Source: Hydrogenophilales bacterium 16-64-40
GTDB lineage: Bacteria; Pseudomonadota; Gammaproteobacteria; Burkholderiales; Thiobacillaceae
DNA length: 64,000 bases
Assembly: GCA_002256995.1 (NCBI GenBank)
Contig: NCGX01000018.1
Location: forward strand, 1 to 64,000
Reading direction: 5' to 3'
A program made the position numbers and the translations under genes. The notes under the pieces are model-generated. The model ran no database searches. It was not told the origin of the DNA and saw nothing but the letters and a program-made list of their open reading frames with translations. Shown in pieces: positions 1-8,863 of the stretch. Position 1 is the first letter of the stretch, and the number at the start of each line of letters is the position of its first letter.

Positions 1-105
1 CTGCGACACCGTGGCCTGCGACAACGCGCGCTCGTGTGCCGCGGCACGGAAGCTTTGAGTACGGAGCACGGCCAGAAAACTGGCGACGTGCTCAAGGTTC
101 AGCAC
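1..105 (-). CDS. ptxE: LysR-family regulator, N-terminal fragment (PtxE-like)
   Basis: Only the first 35 codons lie in the window; the gene runs off the left edge. The visible peptide contains LEHVASFLAVLRTQSF followed by RAAAHERALSQATVSQ, the typical winged-helix start of a LysR-type regulator. A GTG at 103-105, two bases after the ptxD stop, is the likely start, because no ATG is in frame. PtxE is the LysR regulator encoded directly after ptxD in the known phosphite oxidation operon, so position and fold agree. The family call is read from the sequence; the PtxE identity is inferred from context. A purine-rich GCGAGG lies 14 bases upstream of the GTG, a rather long spacing. Confidence 0.7.
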   Translation of the reverse strand, partial: MLNLEHVASFLAVLRTQSFRAAAHERALSQATVSQ

Positions 106-107
106 CG

Positions 108-1115
108 TCAGGCTATCATCCTCGCCTGCGGTCGATTGATCGCACCCTGCGGGGTTTCTCCGCGCAGCGCCTGTAGGATGTTGCGCGCCGCCTCAAGCTC
201 GATCTCGATCCGTACCGCGTCCACCGCCGAGCCGATGTGCGGTGTGAACAAGGTGCGCTCGGAGTCGTCAAGCAGCGCTTGGGGAATGACGTGCGGCCGG
301 TGGGGGCGCGCCCATTCCTCCATTTCGAACACGTCGGCGGCATAGCCGGCCAAGCGGCCGGAAGCCAGCGCCTCGACCACCGCCTGCTCGTCCACTACCG
401 AGCCGCGGCAAGTATTGATCAGGTAGGCCCCCGTCTTCATCCGTGCGAGCGCACCGCCGTCGATCATGTGCAGCGTTTCGTCGCGGTACGGCACCATGGG
501 CACGACAAAGTCGCTCGCGGCGAGCAGCGCCGACAACTCCACACGATCAAGGCTCCATTGCTCTTCCTTCTCCTTCGGCAGTGCCACCGGATCGGTGTAC
601 AGCACACGCATTTCGTATCCGATCAGACGCTGGGCGATGGCTTGACCGACCGCGCCCATACCGATGATGCCTAGGGTCTTGCCGGTGAGTCCGGAACCAT
701 AGAGCGCTGGTCTCCAGCCATTGAACTGACCACTGCGCACGAAGCGATCACCAGCGAGTACGTTGCGCGTCAGGCCGATGAGCAGGCCGATGGTCAACTC
801 CGCCGTCGGGATGGTAAGCAAATCTGGCACGTTGGTGATCCACACGCCGTGCCGGGTGCAGGCCTCGACGTCGTAGTTGTCATAGCCCTTGAGCGCGCAG
901 CCGACCACGCGCAGCCGCGGACAAGCGCGCAGGAATGCCTCGTCCACGCGGTCCGGCATGAAGGTCATGATGGCCTCGGCATCCTTCGCGCGCTGCAAAA
1001 TCTCGTCCAGCGGCAGAGTCTCAGGCGTAGGATTGGGAACGACCTCGCAGTGTTCGGCCAGAAGTTCGATGACTTCGGGGTGCACGCGGTGGGTGAGGAT
1101 GACTTTTGGTTTCAT
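108..1115 (-). CDS. ptxD: Phosphite (phosphonate) dehydrogenase PtxD
   Basis: This is a 335-residue NAD-dependent D-2-hydroxyacid dehydrogenase family protein. PtxD oxidises phosphite to phosphate with NAD, letting phosphite serve as a phosphorus source. The protein follows known PtxD closely from the start (THRVH), through [16 protein letters not shown] and [14 protein letters not shown], to [22 protein letters not shown] and FTPHIGSAV. The Rossmann motif is [11 protein letters not shown] near residue 150. The catalytic Arg (CRGSV), Glu (FEMEEW) and His (TPHIGSA) of the family are present. It is the last complete gene of the ptxABCD operon, 17 bases after ptxC. General 2-hydroxyacid dehydrogenases lack the CALKG and EMEEWAR blocks, so the specific call is firm. 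Confidence 0.93.
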   Translation of the reverse strand: MKPKVILTHRVHPEVIELLAEHCEVVPNPTPETLPLDEILQRAKDAEAIMTFMPDRVDEAFLRACPRLRVVGCALKGYDNYDVEACTRHGVWITNVPDLLTIPTAELTIGLLIGLTRNVLAGDRFVRSGQFNGWRPALYGSGLTGKTLGIIGMGAVGQAIAQRLIGYEMRVLYTDPVALPKEKEEQWSLDRVELSALLAASDFVVPMVPYRDETLHMIDGGALARMKTGAYLINTCRGSVVDEQAVVEALASGRLAGYAADVFEMEEWARPHRPHVIPQALLDDSERTLFTPHIGSAVDAVRIEIELEAARNILQALRGETPQGAINRPQARMIA

Positions 1116-1132
1116 TTTGAATTACTCCGGTT

Positions 1133-1930
1133 TTATTTGAATCGTTTTCTCAGCACACCGCTGAAGGCATCCACCAGCGTCACCATGGCCAGAATCACCA
1201 GTAGCAACGCCGAGACGTCCTGGTACTGCATGATGCGCAGCGAGCCCATCAGCTCGAAACCGATGCCGCCGGCGCCGACCATGCCCATCACGGTCGAGGC
1301 GCGGAAGTTGTACTCCCAGCGGTAGATGGAGATATCCGCCATCTGCGGCAGCACCTGTGGCAGCACACCGTGCAGGATCACCTGCAAGGGCGTTCCGCCG
1401 GCGGCGCGCGCCGCCTCGATCGGCGCCGGGTCGGTGTGTTCGATGGCCTCGGCGAAGAACTTGCCGACCATGCCGACCGAGTGCAGGCCGAGCGCCAGCA
1501 CGCCGGGCAAGGCGCCGAAGCCGACCGCGGCCACGAAGATGATGCCGAGGATCAGTTCCGGGACCGAGCGCAGGGCGTTCAGCATTGCGCGCGCCGCCTG
1601 GTACACGAGCGGGTGTGGCGCGGTGTTGCGCGCCGCCAGGAACGCGAGCGGCACCGAGAACGCCACCGCCAGCGCCGTGCCGGCGATGCTCATGGCGAGC
1701 GTGTCGAGCAAGGGCTTGATCCAGTTGCGCCAGTCGCTGAAGTTGGGCGGCAGCATTTCGCCCAGCAGGCTGATGAGGCTGGGCACGCCCTCCGCCAGGC
1801 GCGGGCCGTCGAACAGCCCGACGTAATAGGCGCACGCCAGAATAACGGCGACCATCCCCGCAAGCCGCAGTGCCTCGCGGTTCCAGGTGCGCTGCTCGGC
1901 ATAAAGCAGCTGATCGTAACTTTGCGACAT
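1133..1930 (-). CDS. ptxC: Phosphite/phosphonate ABC transporter permease PtxC (PhnE family)
   Basis: This is a 265-residue inner-membrane permease of the PhnE type. It has an N-terminal membrane anchor around residues 22-42, then a five- to six-helix core. The EAA-like coupling loop reads EAARAAGGTPLQVILHGVLP near residue 172, followed by ASTVMGMVGAGGIGF, a signature of PhnE permeases. The ATG at 1930 has a GGAG Shine-Dalgarno sequence. It works with PtxA (ATPase) and PtxB (binding protein) to import phosphite, and is separated from ptxB by about 140 bases holding a stable hairpin. Confidence 0.88.
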   Translation of the reverse strand: MSQSYDQLLYAEQRTWNREALRLAGMVAVILACAYYVGLFDGPRLAEGVPSLISLLGEMLPPNFSDWRNWIKPLLDTLAMSIAGTALAVAFSVPLAFLAARNTAPHPLVYQAARAMLNALRSVPELILGIIFVAAVGFGALPGVLALGLHSVGMVGKFFAEAIEHTDPAPIEAARAAGGTPLQVILHGVLPQVLPQMADISIYRWEYNFRASTVMGMVGAGGIGFELMGSLRIMQYQDVSALLLVILAMVTLVDAFSGVLRKRFK

Positions 1931-1993
1931 AGAGGGTCTCCTGCCCGTTTGGGGCGTCTGTCACCAACATAAATCGTACCCAGTCCTGCTCAT

Positions 1994-2034
1994 CCCACTT
2001 TCCCTTTCCTCCTGCAGGGGGAGGAAAGGGTGGG
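1994..2034 (-). promoter_or_regulatory. Stable hairpin in the ptxB-ptxC spacer
   Basis: CCCTTTCCTCC pairs with GGGAGGAAAGGG across a TGCAGG-type loop, with further CCCA/TGGG closure. There is no U-tract, so it is not a classic terminator. Such stems between a binding-protein gene and its permease gene often stabilise the upstream mRNA or partly attenuate; that role is inferred here. Confidence 0.55.
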
Positions 2035-2069
2035 AATCGGGTGCCGGTACTGTTTTTTGCCAGGCGCTC

Positions 2070-2927
<858 letters not shown>

Positions 2928-3737
2928 TCAGTCCTCGATGGTTGCAAATTCATAAACAGAAGTTGAAGGTGTGACAGGTGGGGTGACCGGCATGGCAACG
3001 CCCTGACCGGATTGCTGATAGATGGCTTGAAGTACGTCCGGCGTAAGGCCAGACGGCGCGCCATCGAATACCACACGTCCCTGCGCGAGGCCGATGACGC
3101 GGTCAGCATAAGCCTGCGCTAGATCAACCTGATGCAAACTAACCACGGTGGTAATGCCATCCTCACGGCCGATGCGCTGCAACTGCGCCAACACATTGTG
3201 CGAAGTCGCCGGGTCGAGGCTCGCCACCGGTTCGTCGCCGAGCATCAGGCGTGGCTGCTGCGCAAGCGCACGGGCGATTCCGACGCGTTGCTGCTGACCA
3301 CCGCTCAATCGATCGGCGCGCTCCAGTGCCTTGTGCAGGAGGCCGACGCGCTCCAGACATTCGAGGGCGATGCGCCGTTCCGCCAGCGGCAGCGGGAACA
3401 TGCTGCGTAGCGCCGAGTGATAGCCGATGCGGCCGAGCAACACATTGGCGAGCGCGCTGTGGCGTCCAATCAGCTGGTGCTGCTGGAAGATCATGCCGGT
3501 ACGCTTGCGGTGCTCGTACAACCGGCGGCGGTTGTCGAGGCTGCCCAATCCCTCGACCGTGATACTGCCTCCCGAAGGCGGCGTCAGATGGTTGAGGCAG
3601 CGCAACAGCGTGGACTTGCCTGCGCCCGAAGCGCCCAGCAAGACCGTGAACTCGCCCTGCCGGAAGTGCAGCGAGGACGAGTGCAGCGCCGTCATGCCTC
3701 CGGGATAAGTGACATGGACATCGTTCATGTGGATCAT
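2928..3737 (-). CDS. ptxA: Phosphite/phosphonate ABC transporter ATPase PtxA (PhnC family)
   Basis: This is a 269-residue ABC ATPase and first gene of the ptx operon. Walker A is GASGAGKST, the signature is [15 protein letters not shown], Walker B is RLMLGDEPVASLD, and the switch His is in VVSLHQVDLA. I chose the ATG at 3737 over a longer in-frame start at 3791 because GAGGAGGAG lies directly upstream and PhnC-type proteins begin with this short MIHMNDVHVTYPGG segment. The C-terminal tail after GVAMP is about 20 residues longer than strictly needed. It energises phosphite import with PtxB and PtxC. Confidence 0.9.
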   Translation of the reverse strand: MIHMNDVHVTYPGGMTALHSSSLHFRQGEFTVLLGASGAGKSTLLRCLNHLTPPSGGSITVEGLGSLDNRRRLYEHRKRTGMIFQQHQLIGRHSALANVLLGRIGYHSALRSMFPLPLAERRIALECLERVGLLHKALERADRLSGGQQQRVGIARALAQQPRLMLGDEPVASLDPATSHNVLAQLQRIGREDGITTVVSLHQVDLAQAYADRVIGLAQGRVVFDGAPSGLTPDVLQAIYQQSGQGVAMPVTPPVTPSTSVYEFATIED

Positions 3738-3815
3738 GGCTCCTCCTCGCATCAAAAAATAGGATTCGATTTCATCATCAAGGTGAGCCAAGATTCATGA
3801 AAACCAATGGAGGGG

Positions 3816-3821
3816 ATCCTA
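3816..3821 (-). promoter_or_regulatory. Candidate -10 element of the ptx promoter
   Basis: TAGGAT (minus strand) lies 10 bases downstream of the last Pho-box heptamer, the spacing expected when PhoB replaces a -35 element. It matches TATAAT at four of six positions. Confidence 0.45.
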
Positions 3822-3831
3822 GGCGCTTTAC

Positions 3832-3871
3832 GTGACAGGAAAGTGAACGCTGTTTGACGTATTTATGATGG
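3832..3871 (-). promoter_or_regulatory. Pho-box array (four heptamers) controlling ptxABCD
   Basis: On the minus strand four heptamers follow each other at exact 11-base spacing: CCATCAT, ACGTCAA, CGTTCAC and CTGTCAC, separated by 4-base spacers AAAT, ACAG and TTTC. PhoB binds direct repeats of CTGTCAT-like heptamers with 11-base periodicity, so this reads as two adjacent Pho boxes. The last heptamer (3832-3838) is a perfect consensus. It lies about 95 bases before the ptxA start, which makes phosphate-starvation control of phosphite uptake likely. Confidence 0.75.
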
Positions 3872-4512
3872 AAACGCAGATGGCCAGCGCATGCGAATCC
3901 CGCAATTGGAGTTGTTCACGAGCGACCTGCGGCAGACAAGCTTGATGAAAATATGCCGTTACTCGAGAAACAAAAATGCTGGGTAGTTTTTAGTTTGAAA
4001 TACGCCGCAGCTGTGAAACCACAATCCCTGCGGAAAATAAGACTAGTCGAATCGGATAGCGCTCCACTCCATACCTTCAGTCTGTGAGTGGCCTTTTTGA
4101 AAAATGTGAATGGCCAGAAGGGCCGACCTGTTGTCCGTGAATAGGCCCGCCGAGCGACTGCTCCGCTTGGATACCTGCCTTTGAACCGCTGAAGGATCGA
4201 CCGGCAGCATAGGGGTCGAGTGCCGTCTGTCACCGATAGCGCAAGCGGTCGTTCAGGCCGCGTTCCGCGCCAACGTCTGCAACCTGCGCTACTCCGGCCA
4301 CTCAACTGGGCTATAGCCACCGGCAGCAATGGCCGATGACTTGCCAACCATGCCAGCTCAGCCGCCGACAGCTTGCCAAGGTACACCGGCCGTCCAGGAA
4401 TGCATGTTTTCGGCTCATTCAGTGACCACAGTTGGCCGATTTCTACCCGAGAAGGAACAACCCGAGCTTGCACTATCTGTCAGTTCAAGCCTGAACCTAC
4501 CTACAGGCCCCC
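3872..4512. other. Intergenic stretch without a recognisable gene
   Basis: About 640 bases between the ptx promoter and the 4513 response regulator. A 185-codon open frame on the minus strand (3916-4473) exists, but its composition is arbitrary (runs of Arg, Ser and Pro, no motif, no Shine-Dalgarno site), so I do not call it a gene. Base composition is lower in GC than the neighbours, especially 3900-4130. It may be an old insertion remnant. No tRNA, terminator or inverted repeat was identified. Confidence 0.5.
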
Positions 4513-5142
4513 TCAATCCAGATCGGTCGGGTCCGCGCGCAGCATCAGGCGCGCGAGTTCGGCGGCGGAGCCGGTGTGCGTTTTCTCCATCACGTGCTGG
4601 CGATGCACGTGCACGGTCTTTTCGCTGATGTCCAGTTCCCGCGCGATCAGCTTGTTGGGCAGGCCGTGCGCCACCCGCAGCGCCACCTCCCGCTCGCGCG
4701 GCGACAGCCGTTGCAGCAGCGCATGGGCCTGGTCGTGACGCCGCTCCGCCGCCAGTTGCCGGGCGCTGCGGCGCACCGCCTGGGTCACCGCGTCGAGCAG
4801 CACCTGGTCCTTGAACGGTTTTTCCAGAAAGTCGCAGGCCTCCTGCTTCATGGCCTGCACCGCCAGCGAGATATCGCCGTGGCCGGTGATGAAAATGATC
4901 GGCAGGGTGCGGCCCTGGGCGCGCAGCACCTGCTGCAGCTCCAGCCCGCTCATGCCGGGCATGCGGATGTCCAGCACCAGGCAGCCGGGCGCGCCCGGCT
5001 GGTAGGCAGCCAGGAATTCCTCGGCGCTGGCGTGGGCCTGGGTGCGCCACCCGACCGAGTCGAGCAGGAACACCAGAGAGCGGCGCAGCGCCGCGTCGTC
5101 GTCGACGATATGGATCAGGGCTTGGTCAAGGGATGAGGTCAT
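4513..5142 (-). CDS. FixJ/TtrR-type response regulator (LuxR HTH)
   Basis: This is a 209-residue two-domain response regulator. The receiver has acidic residues at IVDDD (residues 13-16), phosphoacceptor Asp58 in LVLDIRMPG, and Lys in FLEKPF. The C-terminal LuxR-type helix-turn-helix reads LSPREREVALRVAHGLPNKLIARELDISEKTVHVHRQHV. The start overlaps the end of the upstream kinase gene by 17 bases, so the two are translationally coupled partners. Length and the FITGHGDISLAVQAMK block match the FixJ/TtrR/DctR group. The likely role is transcriptional activation in response to a periplasmic ligand sensed by the kinase; targets probably include the neighbouring cytochrome/DUF302 genes (inference). 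Confidence 0.85.
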   Translation of the reverse strand: MTSSLDQALIHIVDDDAALRRSLVFLLDSVGWRTQAHASAEEFLAAYQPGAPGCLVLDIRMPGMSGLELQQVLRAQGRTLPIIFITGHGDISLAVQAMKQEACDFLEKPFKDQVLLDAVTQAVRRSARQLAAERRHDQAHALLQRLSPREREVALRVAHGLPNKLIARELDISEKTVHVHRQHVMEKTHTGSAAELARLMLRADPTDLD

Positions 5143-6934
5143 CGGCGGGCAGGGTAAAAATAAACGTCATGCCGGGCGCGCCGGCGTTGGCCTCGGCCCA
5201 CAGCCGTCCGCCGTGCGCCTCGACTATGGTCTTGCAGATCGACAGGCCAAGCCCCATGCCGTCGGGCTTGGTGGTGAAAAAAGGCTCGAACAGCTGTTGC
5301 TCGGACGCCGGCGCGAGGCCAGCGCCGTGGTCGCGGATGGCGATCCGATAGTGGCGTCCCGCCTGCTCCAGGATCACGTCGATGGCGCGCGCGTCGGGCG
5401 GCAGGTCCTGCATGGCGTCGGCGGCGTTCTTCAGCAGGTTGAGCAGCACCTGCTCGATTTGCAGGCTATCTGCCTCGACCTGCGCGCCGGGCGGCAGGCG
5501 GTCGGCGATGTCGATGCGCGGCGCGCCCGGCAGCATGCCGCCGAACAGGGCGACGGCGCCCCGCACCATATCCGCCAGGGGGCGCCGCTCCCGCACCGCG
5601 ACGCGCTTGCGGGCGAAGGTGCGGATGCGGCGCACGATGCCGCCGGCGCGTTCCGCCTGGGCGGCGATTTCCCGGCTCGCCTCGGCCAGGATATCCGGCG
5701 TGTAGCGGCCGCTGTCGAGGCGACGCACCAGGCTTTGGGCGTAGTTGGCGATGGCGGCCAGCGGCTGGTTCAGTTCATGCGCCAGGGTGCCGGACAACTC
5801 GCCCAGGATCGACAGGCGGGACAAATGATCGAACTGTTCCTGGTGCGCACGCATGCCCGCCTCGGCCGCATCCCGTTGCGCCAGCGCCTGGCGCAGCGCT
5901 GCCGTGCGGGCATGGACCTGCTGCTCGACGCGAACGGCGTGCACGATCCAGCCGGCCAGGGCCGCGAAAAAAAGCAGCAGAAACGGCCAGTAGCGGCGCG
6001 CCAGCGCTTGCAGGGTGGTCTCGCGCAGATAGGCGTAAGGACCGATCTGCAGGTCCCGGAACAGTTCGTGCACGGCCTGGTAATCCGCCGGCACCGTCCA
6101 GGCATAGCCGGTGGCTGAGGCCGGCATCGACAGCAGCGCCGTGGCTACCGCCTTGGCCAGGCGCAGATCGGTATGGCGCAGGGTGGCGATGGGCCAGTCC
6201 GGGTAGAGATCGGACGACAGGCCGCAGGCGAAGCCTTCCACCCGGCGCGGCGAGAGCACCTTGAAGTCGGCGAGCCGGATGGTGCCGTCCCGCGCCAGTT
6301 CTTCCAGCAGGCAGGCGCGCACGATCCCCGCATCGGCCTGACCGCGGGCCACCGCCGTGACGATGCGCTGCATGGGAAAGCCGACAAAATCGAGGCGCGC
6401 GAAATCCTCCGGCTCGACGCCCTGGCGCCTGAACTCGCGCCAGGCCACCTGGAAGCCGCCGAAGGCATCCTCGCCGACGGCTACCACCTGCTTGCCCTTG
6501 AGATCGGCCAGCACGTTCAGGTCGCGCCGATCAGCACGGGCGATCACCGCCGAACCGATCGCCTGCGAGGGCGAGGGCACCCCGGCCGACTCCAGCGTGG
6601 CGATGCGGCTGACGCCGAATTCGGATTCCAGGGCCGCATACTGGCCGCTGTTGGTGATGACGAAATCCACCGCCTGTTGCTGCACCGCCTGGCGCAAACC
6701 GGCCACATCGTAATAAGCCAGGACGAAGCGCCGTTCCGGCAGGGCTGCTTCGAGGTGCGCCACCAGCGGGGACCAGGTGGACACGGCGACTTCGGCGCCG
6801 AGGAAAGCGAGGACGCCGATCCTCACCGGCGGCGCGGCCTGCGCATGGGCCGCGGGAAAGCGCGCCAGCACGGCCACCAGCACAGCCAGAAGCAGGACTC
6901 GCCGGTGGTGTCCGCGTACCGATGCAGTGCTCAT
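5126..6934 (-). CDS. Sensor histidine kinase with PhnD-type periplasmic domain (TtrS-like)
   Basis: This is a 602-residue membrane kinase. It begins MSTASVRGHHRR with an exported hydrophobic segment ending AHAQA, then a periplasmic-binding-protein domain of the PhnD type (about residues 35-300; VRIGVLAFLGAE, PLVAHLEAALPERRFVLAYYDV, DFVITNSGQY). One transmembrane helix follows near residue 315, then a HisKA domain with the H-box LAHELNQPLAAIANYAQSL (His near residue 384), and a HATPase with N-box NLLKNAADAM, DHGAGL and FFTTKPDGMGLGLSICKTI. This layout is that of TtrS, the tetrathionate sensor. I chose the ATG at 6934 over a start 16 codons earlier because AAGGGCGGC precedes it and the signal peptide then begins normally. 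The ligand may be a sulfur oxyanion, but that is inference. Confidence 0.85.
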   Translation of the reverse strand: MSTASVRGHHRRVLLLAVLVAVLARFPAAHAQAAPPVRIGVLAFLGAEVAVSTWSPLVAHLEAALPERRFVLAYYDVAGLRQAVQQQAVDFVITNSGQYAALESEFGVSRIATLESAGVPSPSQAIGSAVIARADRRDLNVLADLKGKQVVAVGEDAFGGFQVAWREFRRQGVEPEDFARLDFVGFPMQRIVTAVARGQADAGIVRACLLEELARDGTIRLADFKVLSPRRVEGFACGLSSDLYPDWPIATLRHTDLRLAKAVATALLSMPASATGYAWTVPADYQAVHELFRDLQIGPYAYLRETTLQALARRYWPFLLLFFAALAGWIVHAVRVEQQVHARTAALRQALAQRDAAEAGMRAHQEQFDHLSRLSILGELSGTLAHELNQPLAAIANYAQSLVRRLDSGRYTPDILAEASREIAAQAERAGGIVRRIRTFARKRVAVRERRPLADMVRGAVALFGGMLPGAPRIDIADRLPPGAQVEADSLQIEQVLLNLLKNAADAMQDLPPDARAIDVILEQAGRHYRIAIRDHGAGLAPASEQQLFEPFFTTKPDGMGLGLSICKTIVEAHGGRLWAEANAGAPGMTFIFTLPADDLIP

Positions 6935-6959
6935 GCCGCCCTTCGCCCGGGAAAAACAG

Positions 6960-7418
6960 CTATTTGGCTTCGCGCAGTTCATCCATGATCGCTACCATGT
7001 CCTTTTCCCAGCGCTCGAACAGCGGCTTCAGGGCCGCATCCGGGAAAAACTGCCGCAGCGCTTGTGGGTGGCTCGCCACCAGTATGGCCTGATCGCCTTC
7101 CGCAAAAATCGTGATGTTCAGCGGCAAAAACGGGATCAGGGCGGGATGGCTGGCGGTCGCCCGCTTCACCTCCTCGTACTTTCCGAAATAGACCACGCGG
7201 TACATGTCGCTCTTGAAATCGCGCCGCTCCAGATTTTCGTTCACTTCCTGCAGGCGCGTGACGGTGTAGCCGCGTGACGAAATGGCGCTTTGCAGCTGGG
7301 CCATCGCCTCCGGAAACAGCTTGTCCACCCGCGCCATGAGCAGTTCCGCCGCCGCCACGGGTGCGGCCGTCGCCAGCAGCAGTCCGGCGACGCCCATCCA
7401 TTTCATCAGCATGTTCAT
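6960..7418 (-). CDS. Exported DUF302 protein lacking the conserved cysteines
   Basis: This 152-residue protein begins with a signal peptide (MNMLMKWMGVAGLLLATAAPVAAA). The mature part is a DUF302 domain: RGYTVTRLQEVNENLERRDFKS, YRVVYFGKYEEV, FLPLNITIFAEGDQAILVASHP. Function of DUF302 is unknown. Compared with the DUF302 part of the upstream gene, the Cys positions in the two blocks FC..LL and LPCRI are replaced (YFGKY, FLPLNI). Its ATG overlaps the upstream stop (ATGA), so translation is coupled to the cytochrome-DUF302 gene and a shared periplasmic complex is plausible. The sensor kinase starts 25 bases downstream. Confidence 0.8.
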   Translation of the reverse strand: MNMLMKWMGVAGLLLATAAPVAAAELLMARVDKLFPEAMAQLQSAISSRGYTVTRLQEVNENLERRDFKSDMYRVVYFGKYEEVKRATASHPALIPFLPLNITIFAEGDQAILVASHPQALRQFFPDAALKPLFERWEKDMVAIMDELREAK

Positions 7419-8464
7419 AGCGTCGCCTCCTCCATGATCCGGGTATAACTTTCGCTCATCTGTTCGCACAGGCGATTTAGCTCGGCGTTGTTGAACAGCC
7501 GGCTCAGCACCTTGGGATTGACCGACATCACCTGCACCTTGCCGTCGTCCCGCTCCAGGATGGTGATGCGGCAGGGCAGGAACATGCCCACGCGCGGATC
7601 GACGGCCAGCGCCTGGTTGAGCAGGCTGATGTTGCAGAAGTAGACGATGACCTGTTTCGGGTTTTCCCGGGCCGGCTCGATCAGCCCGTATTCCAGCGTC
7701 TGCACCCGACCGTAGAAGAAATTGTGGGTGGTCACCGCCTGCTTCACGTTTTCCACCGTGGTTTTCAGATCGTAGGCAGACTCGCGGATGATAACCGGAC
7801 CTTCCGCCTGCAATAGCTGCGCGCTTTCCGGAAGCGGCTGTTTTTCGAAACTGCGGACGTAGCTGACGATATCGTCGATGTCCTTTTCCTTCAGTCCCTG
7901 TTTGAGGAAAGAGGTCATCGGCGTGCCTTCCCTGCCATGCATCAGCGTGGCCTTGATCATGGCGTCGGTGGCAGCGGCCAGGAAGCCGGGGTTGTACAGC
8001 GCGGGGGCCATGATAGGCAAGTCGCGCGGACGTGAAAAGGTGACGCCGACCCCCTGTCTTCCTTCGCCAGTGGCGCCGTGGCAGGTGGCACAGTATTGCC
8101 CGAACAGCTGTTTGCCGTGCGCCGGATCGCCCTTCACCAGGCGCTGGGAATACGTGGCAGCCGGGCCTTTGTTCCAGCTACGCACATGGCGGACGATGGC
8201 TTCGATTTCGGCTTTGTCCAGATGGGAAAACGCTGGCATCACCCGCCCTGGCCGCCCGAGGGATATGGTCTTGCGCAGGTAGTCGTCGCTGATGTCGGCC
8301 TGGAACGAAGGCAGCGCCAGTGGCACGCCGATGCCGCCGTTGCCAGTCTCGCCGTGGCAGGCGGCACAGTTGCGCCCGTAAAGTTTCGCACCGTTCGGCG
8401 CGGCCATGGCCGGGGACAGGCCAAGTCCGGCAAGCAGGGCGACAAGTAGTAGACGCGTCAGCAT
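7415..8464 (-). CDS. Di-heme cytochrome c fused to a C-terminal DUF302 domain
   Basis: This 349-residue exported protein has a signal peptide (MLTRLLLVALLAGLGLSPAMA), two class I cytochrome c domains and a DUF302 domain. The heme motifs are CAACH (about residue 33) and CATCH (about residue 125), with candidate axial Met in RVMPAFSHL and GTPMTSFL. The C-terminal third is DUF302 with VIVYFCNISLLNQ and VGMFLPCRITILE, which supply a conserved cysteine pair. I chose the ATG at 8464 because AAGGGG precedes it; a TTG seven codons upstream is the only alternative. A covalent join of electron-carrier domains to DUF302 argues that DUF302 takes part in, or senses, a periplasmic redox reaction. The exact substrate is unknown. 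Confidence 0.82.
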   Translation of the reverse strand: MLTRLLLVALLAGLGLSPAMAAPNGAKLYGRNCAACHGETGNGGIGVPLALPSFQADISDDYLRKTISLGRPGRVMPAFSHLDKAEIEAIVRHVRSWNKGPAATYSQRLVKGDPAHGKQLFGQYCATCHGATGEGRQGVGVTFSRPRDLPIMAPALYNPGFLAAATDAMIKATLMHGREGTPMTSFLKQGLKEKDIDDIVSYVRSFEKQPLPESAQLLQAEGPVIIRESAYDLKTTVENVKQAVTTHNFFYGRVQTLEYGLIEPARENPKQVIVYFCNISLLNQALAVDPRVGMFLPCRITILERDDGKVQVMSVNPKVLSRLFNNAELNRLCEQMSESYTRIMEEATL

Positions 8465-8500
8465 GCGCTTCCCCTTCTTCTTCAAATGAATGATTTATAG

Positions 8501-8537
8501 GATATATAAGCATCTTATTATATTAAGATATTCTTGC
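8501..8537. promoter_or_regulatory. Overlapping AT-rich palindromes upstream of the cytochrome-DUF302 operon
   Basis: The block contains ATAAG-CAT-CTTAT, ATCTTA-TTATAT-TAAGAT and AAGATATTCTT in overlapping register. It is the only strongly AT-rich stretch nearby and lies 37-73 bases before the start of the cytochrome-DUF302 gene. It probably holds the promoter and an operator; the regulator is not known. Confidence 0.5.
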
Positions 8538-8584
8538 AACAGGTCGTACAAAACAATCCTCGAAGAACGGACTATAAGACCACC

Positions 8585-8702
8585 TTAGGGTGATGCTGAT
8601 TTATTCGTCACGCCGGCGAAAGCCGGTGTCCAGTTGGTTGATTTCACTGGATTCCGGTTTTCGCCGGAATGACGAAAATAGAATTCATCAGCGTTTCCTT
8701 AG
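8585..8702. repeat. Palindromic intergenic repeat (MITE/REP-like, about 118 bp)
   Basis: The element is an imperfect palindrome. The left half begins CTTAGG and runs through TGATGCTGATTTATTCGTC to GCCGGCGAAAGCCGG. The right half in reverse begins CTAAGG and runs through CGCTGATGAATT, CGTCATTCCGGCGAAAACCGG and CCAG. The cores resemble the widespread CGTCATTCC...GGAATCCAG class of small intergenic repeats. No coding capacity. The rest of the 400-base gap (8465-8863) holds the AT-rich palindromes and the Shine-Dalgarno site of the next gene. Confidence 0.65.
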
Positions 8703-8863
8703 ATGAATTGCGCAGGACGACATCATTACGTTCACCGTCCGACTGCCGGTTATCGGATTGCCATCCACGGCCGAGCCCCGATTAATACCACCATCGACAT
8801 TACTTATTGGCTGCCCGCCCGCCACCGGCGGAAAATCGGGCGACACATTTTACGGAGACATCC

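Noticed and set aside
3916-4473. A 185-codon open frame on the minus strand between ptxA and the response regulator
   Set aside because: No motif, no ribosome site, and an arbitrary Arg/Ser/Pro-rich composition; more likely open by chance or a degraded remnant.
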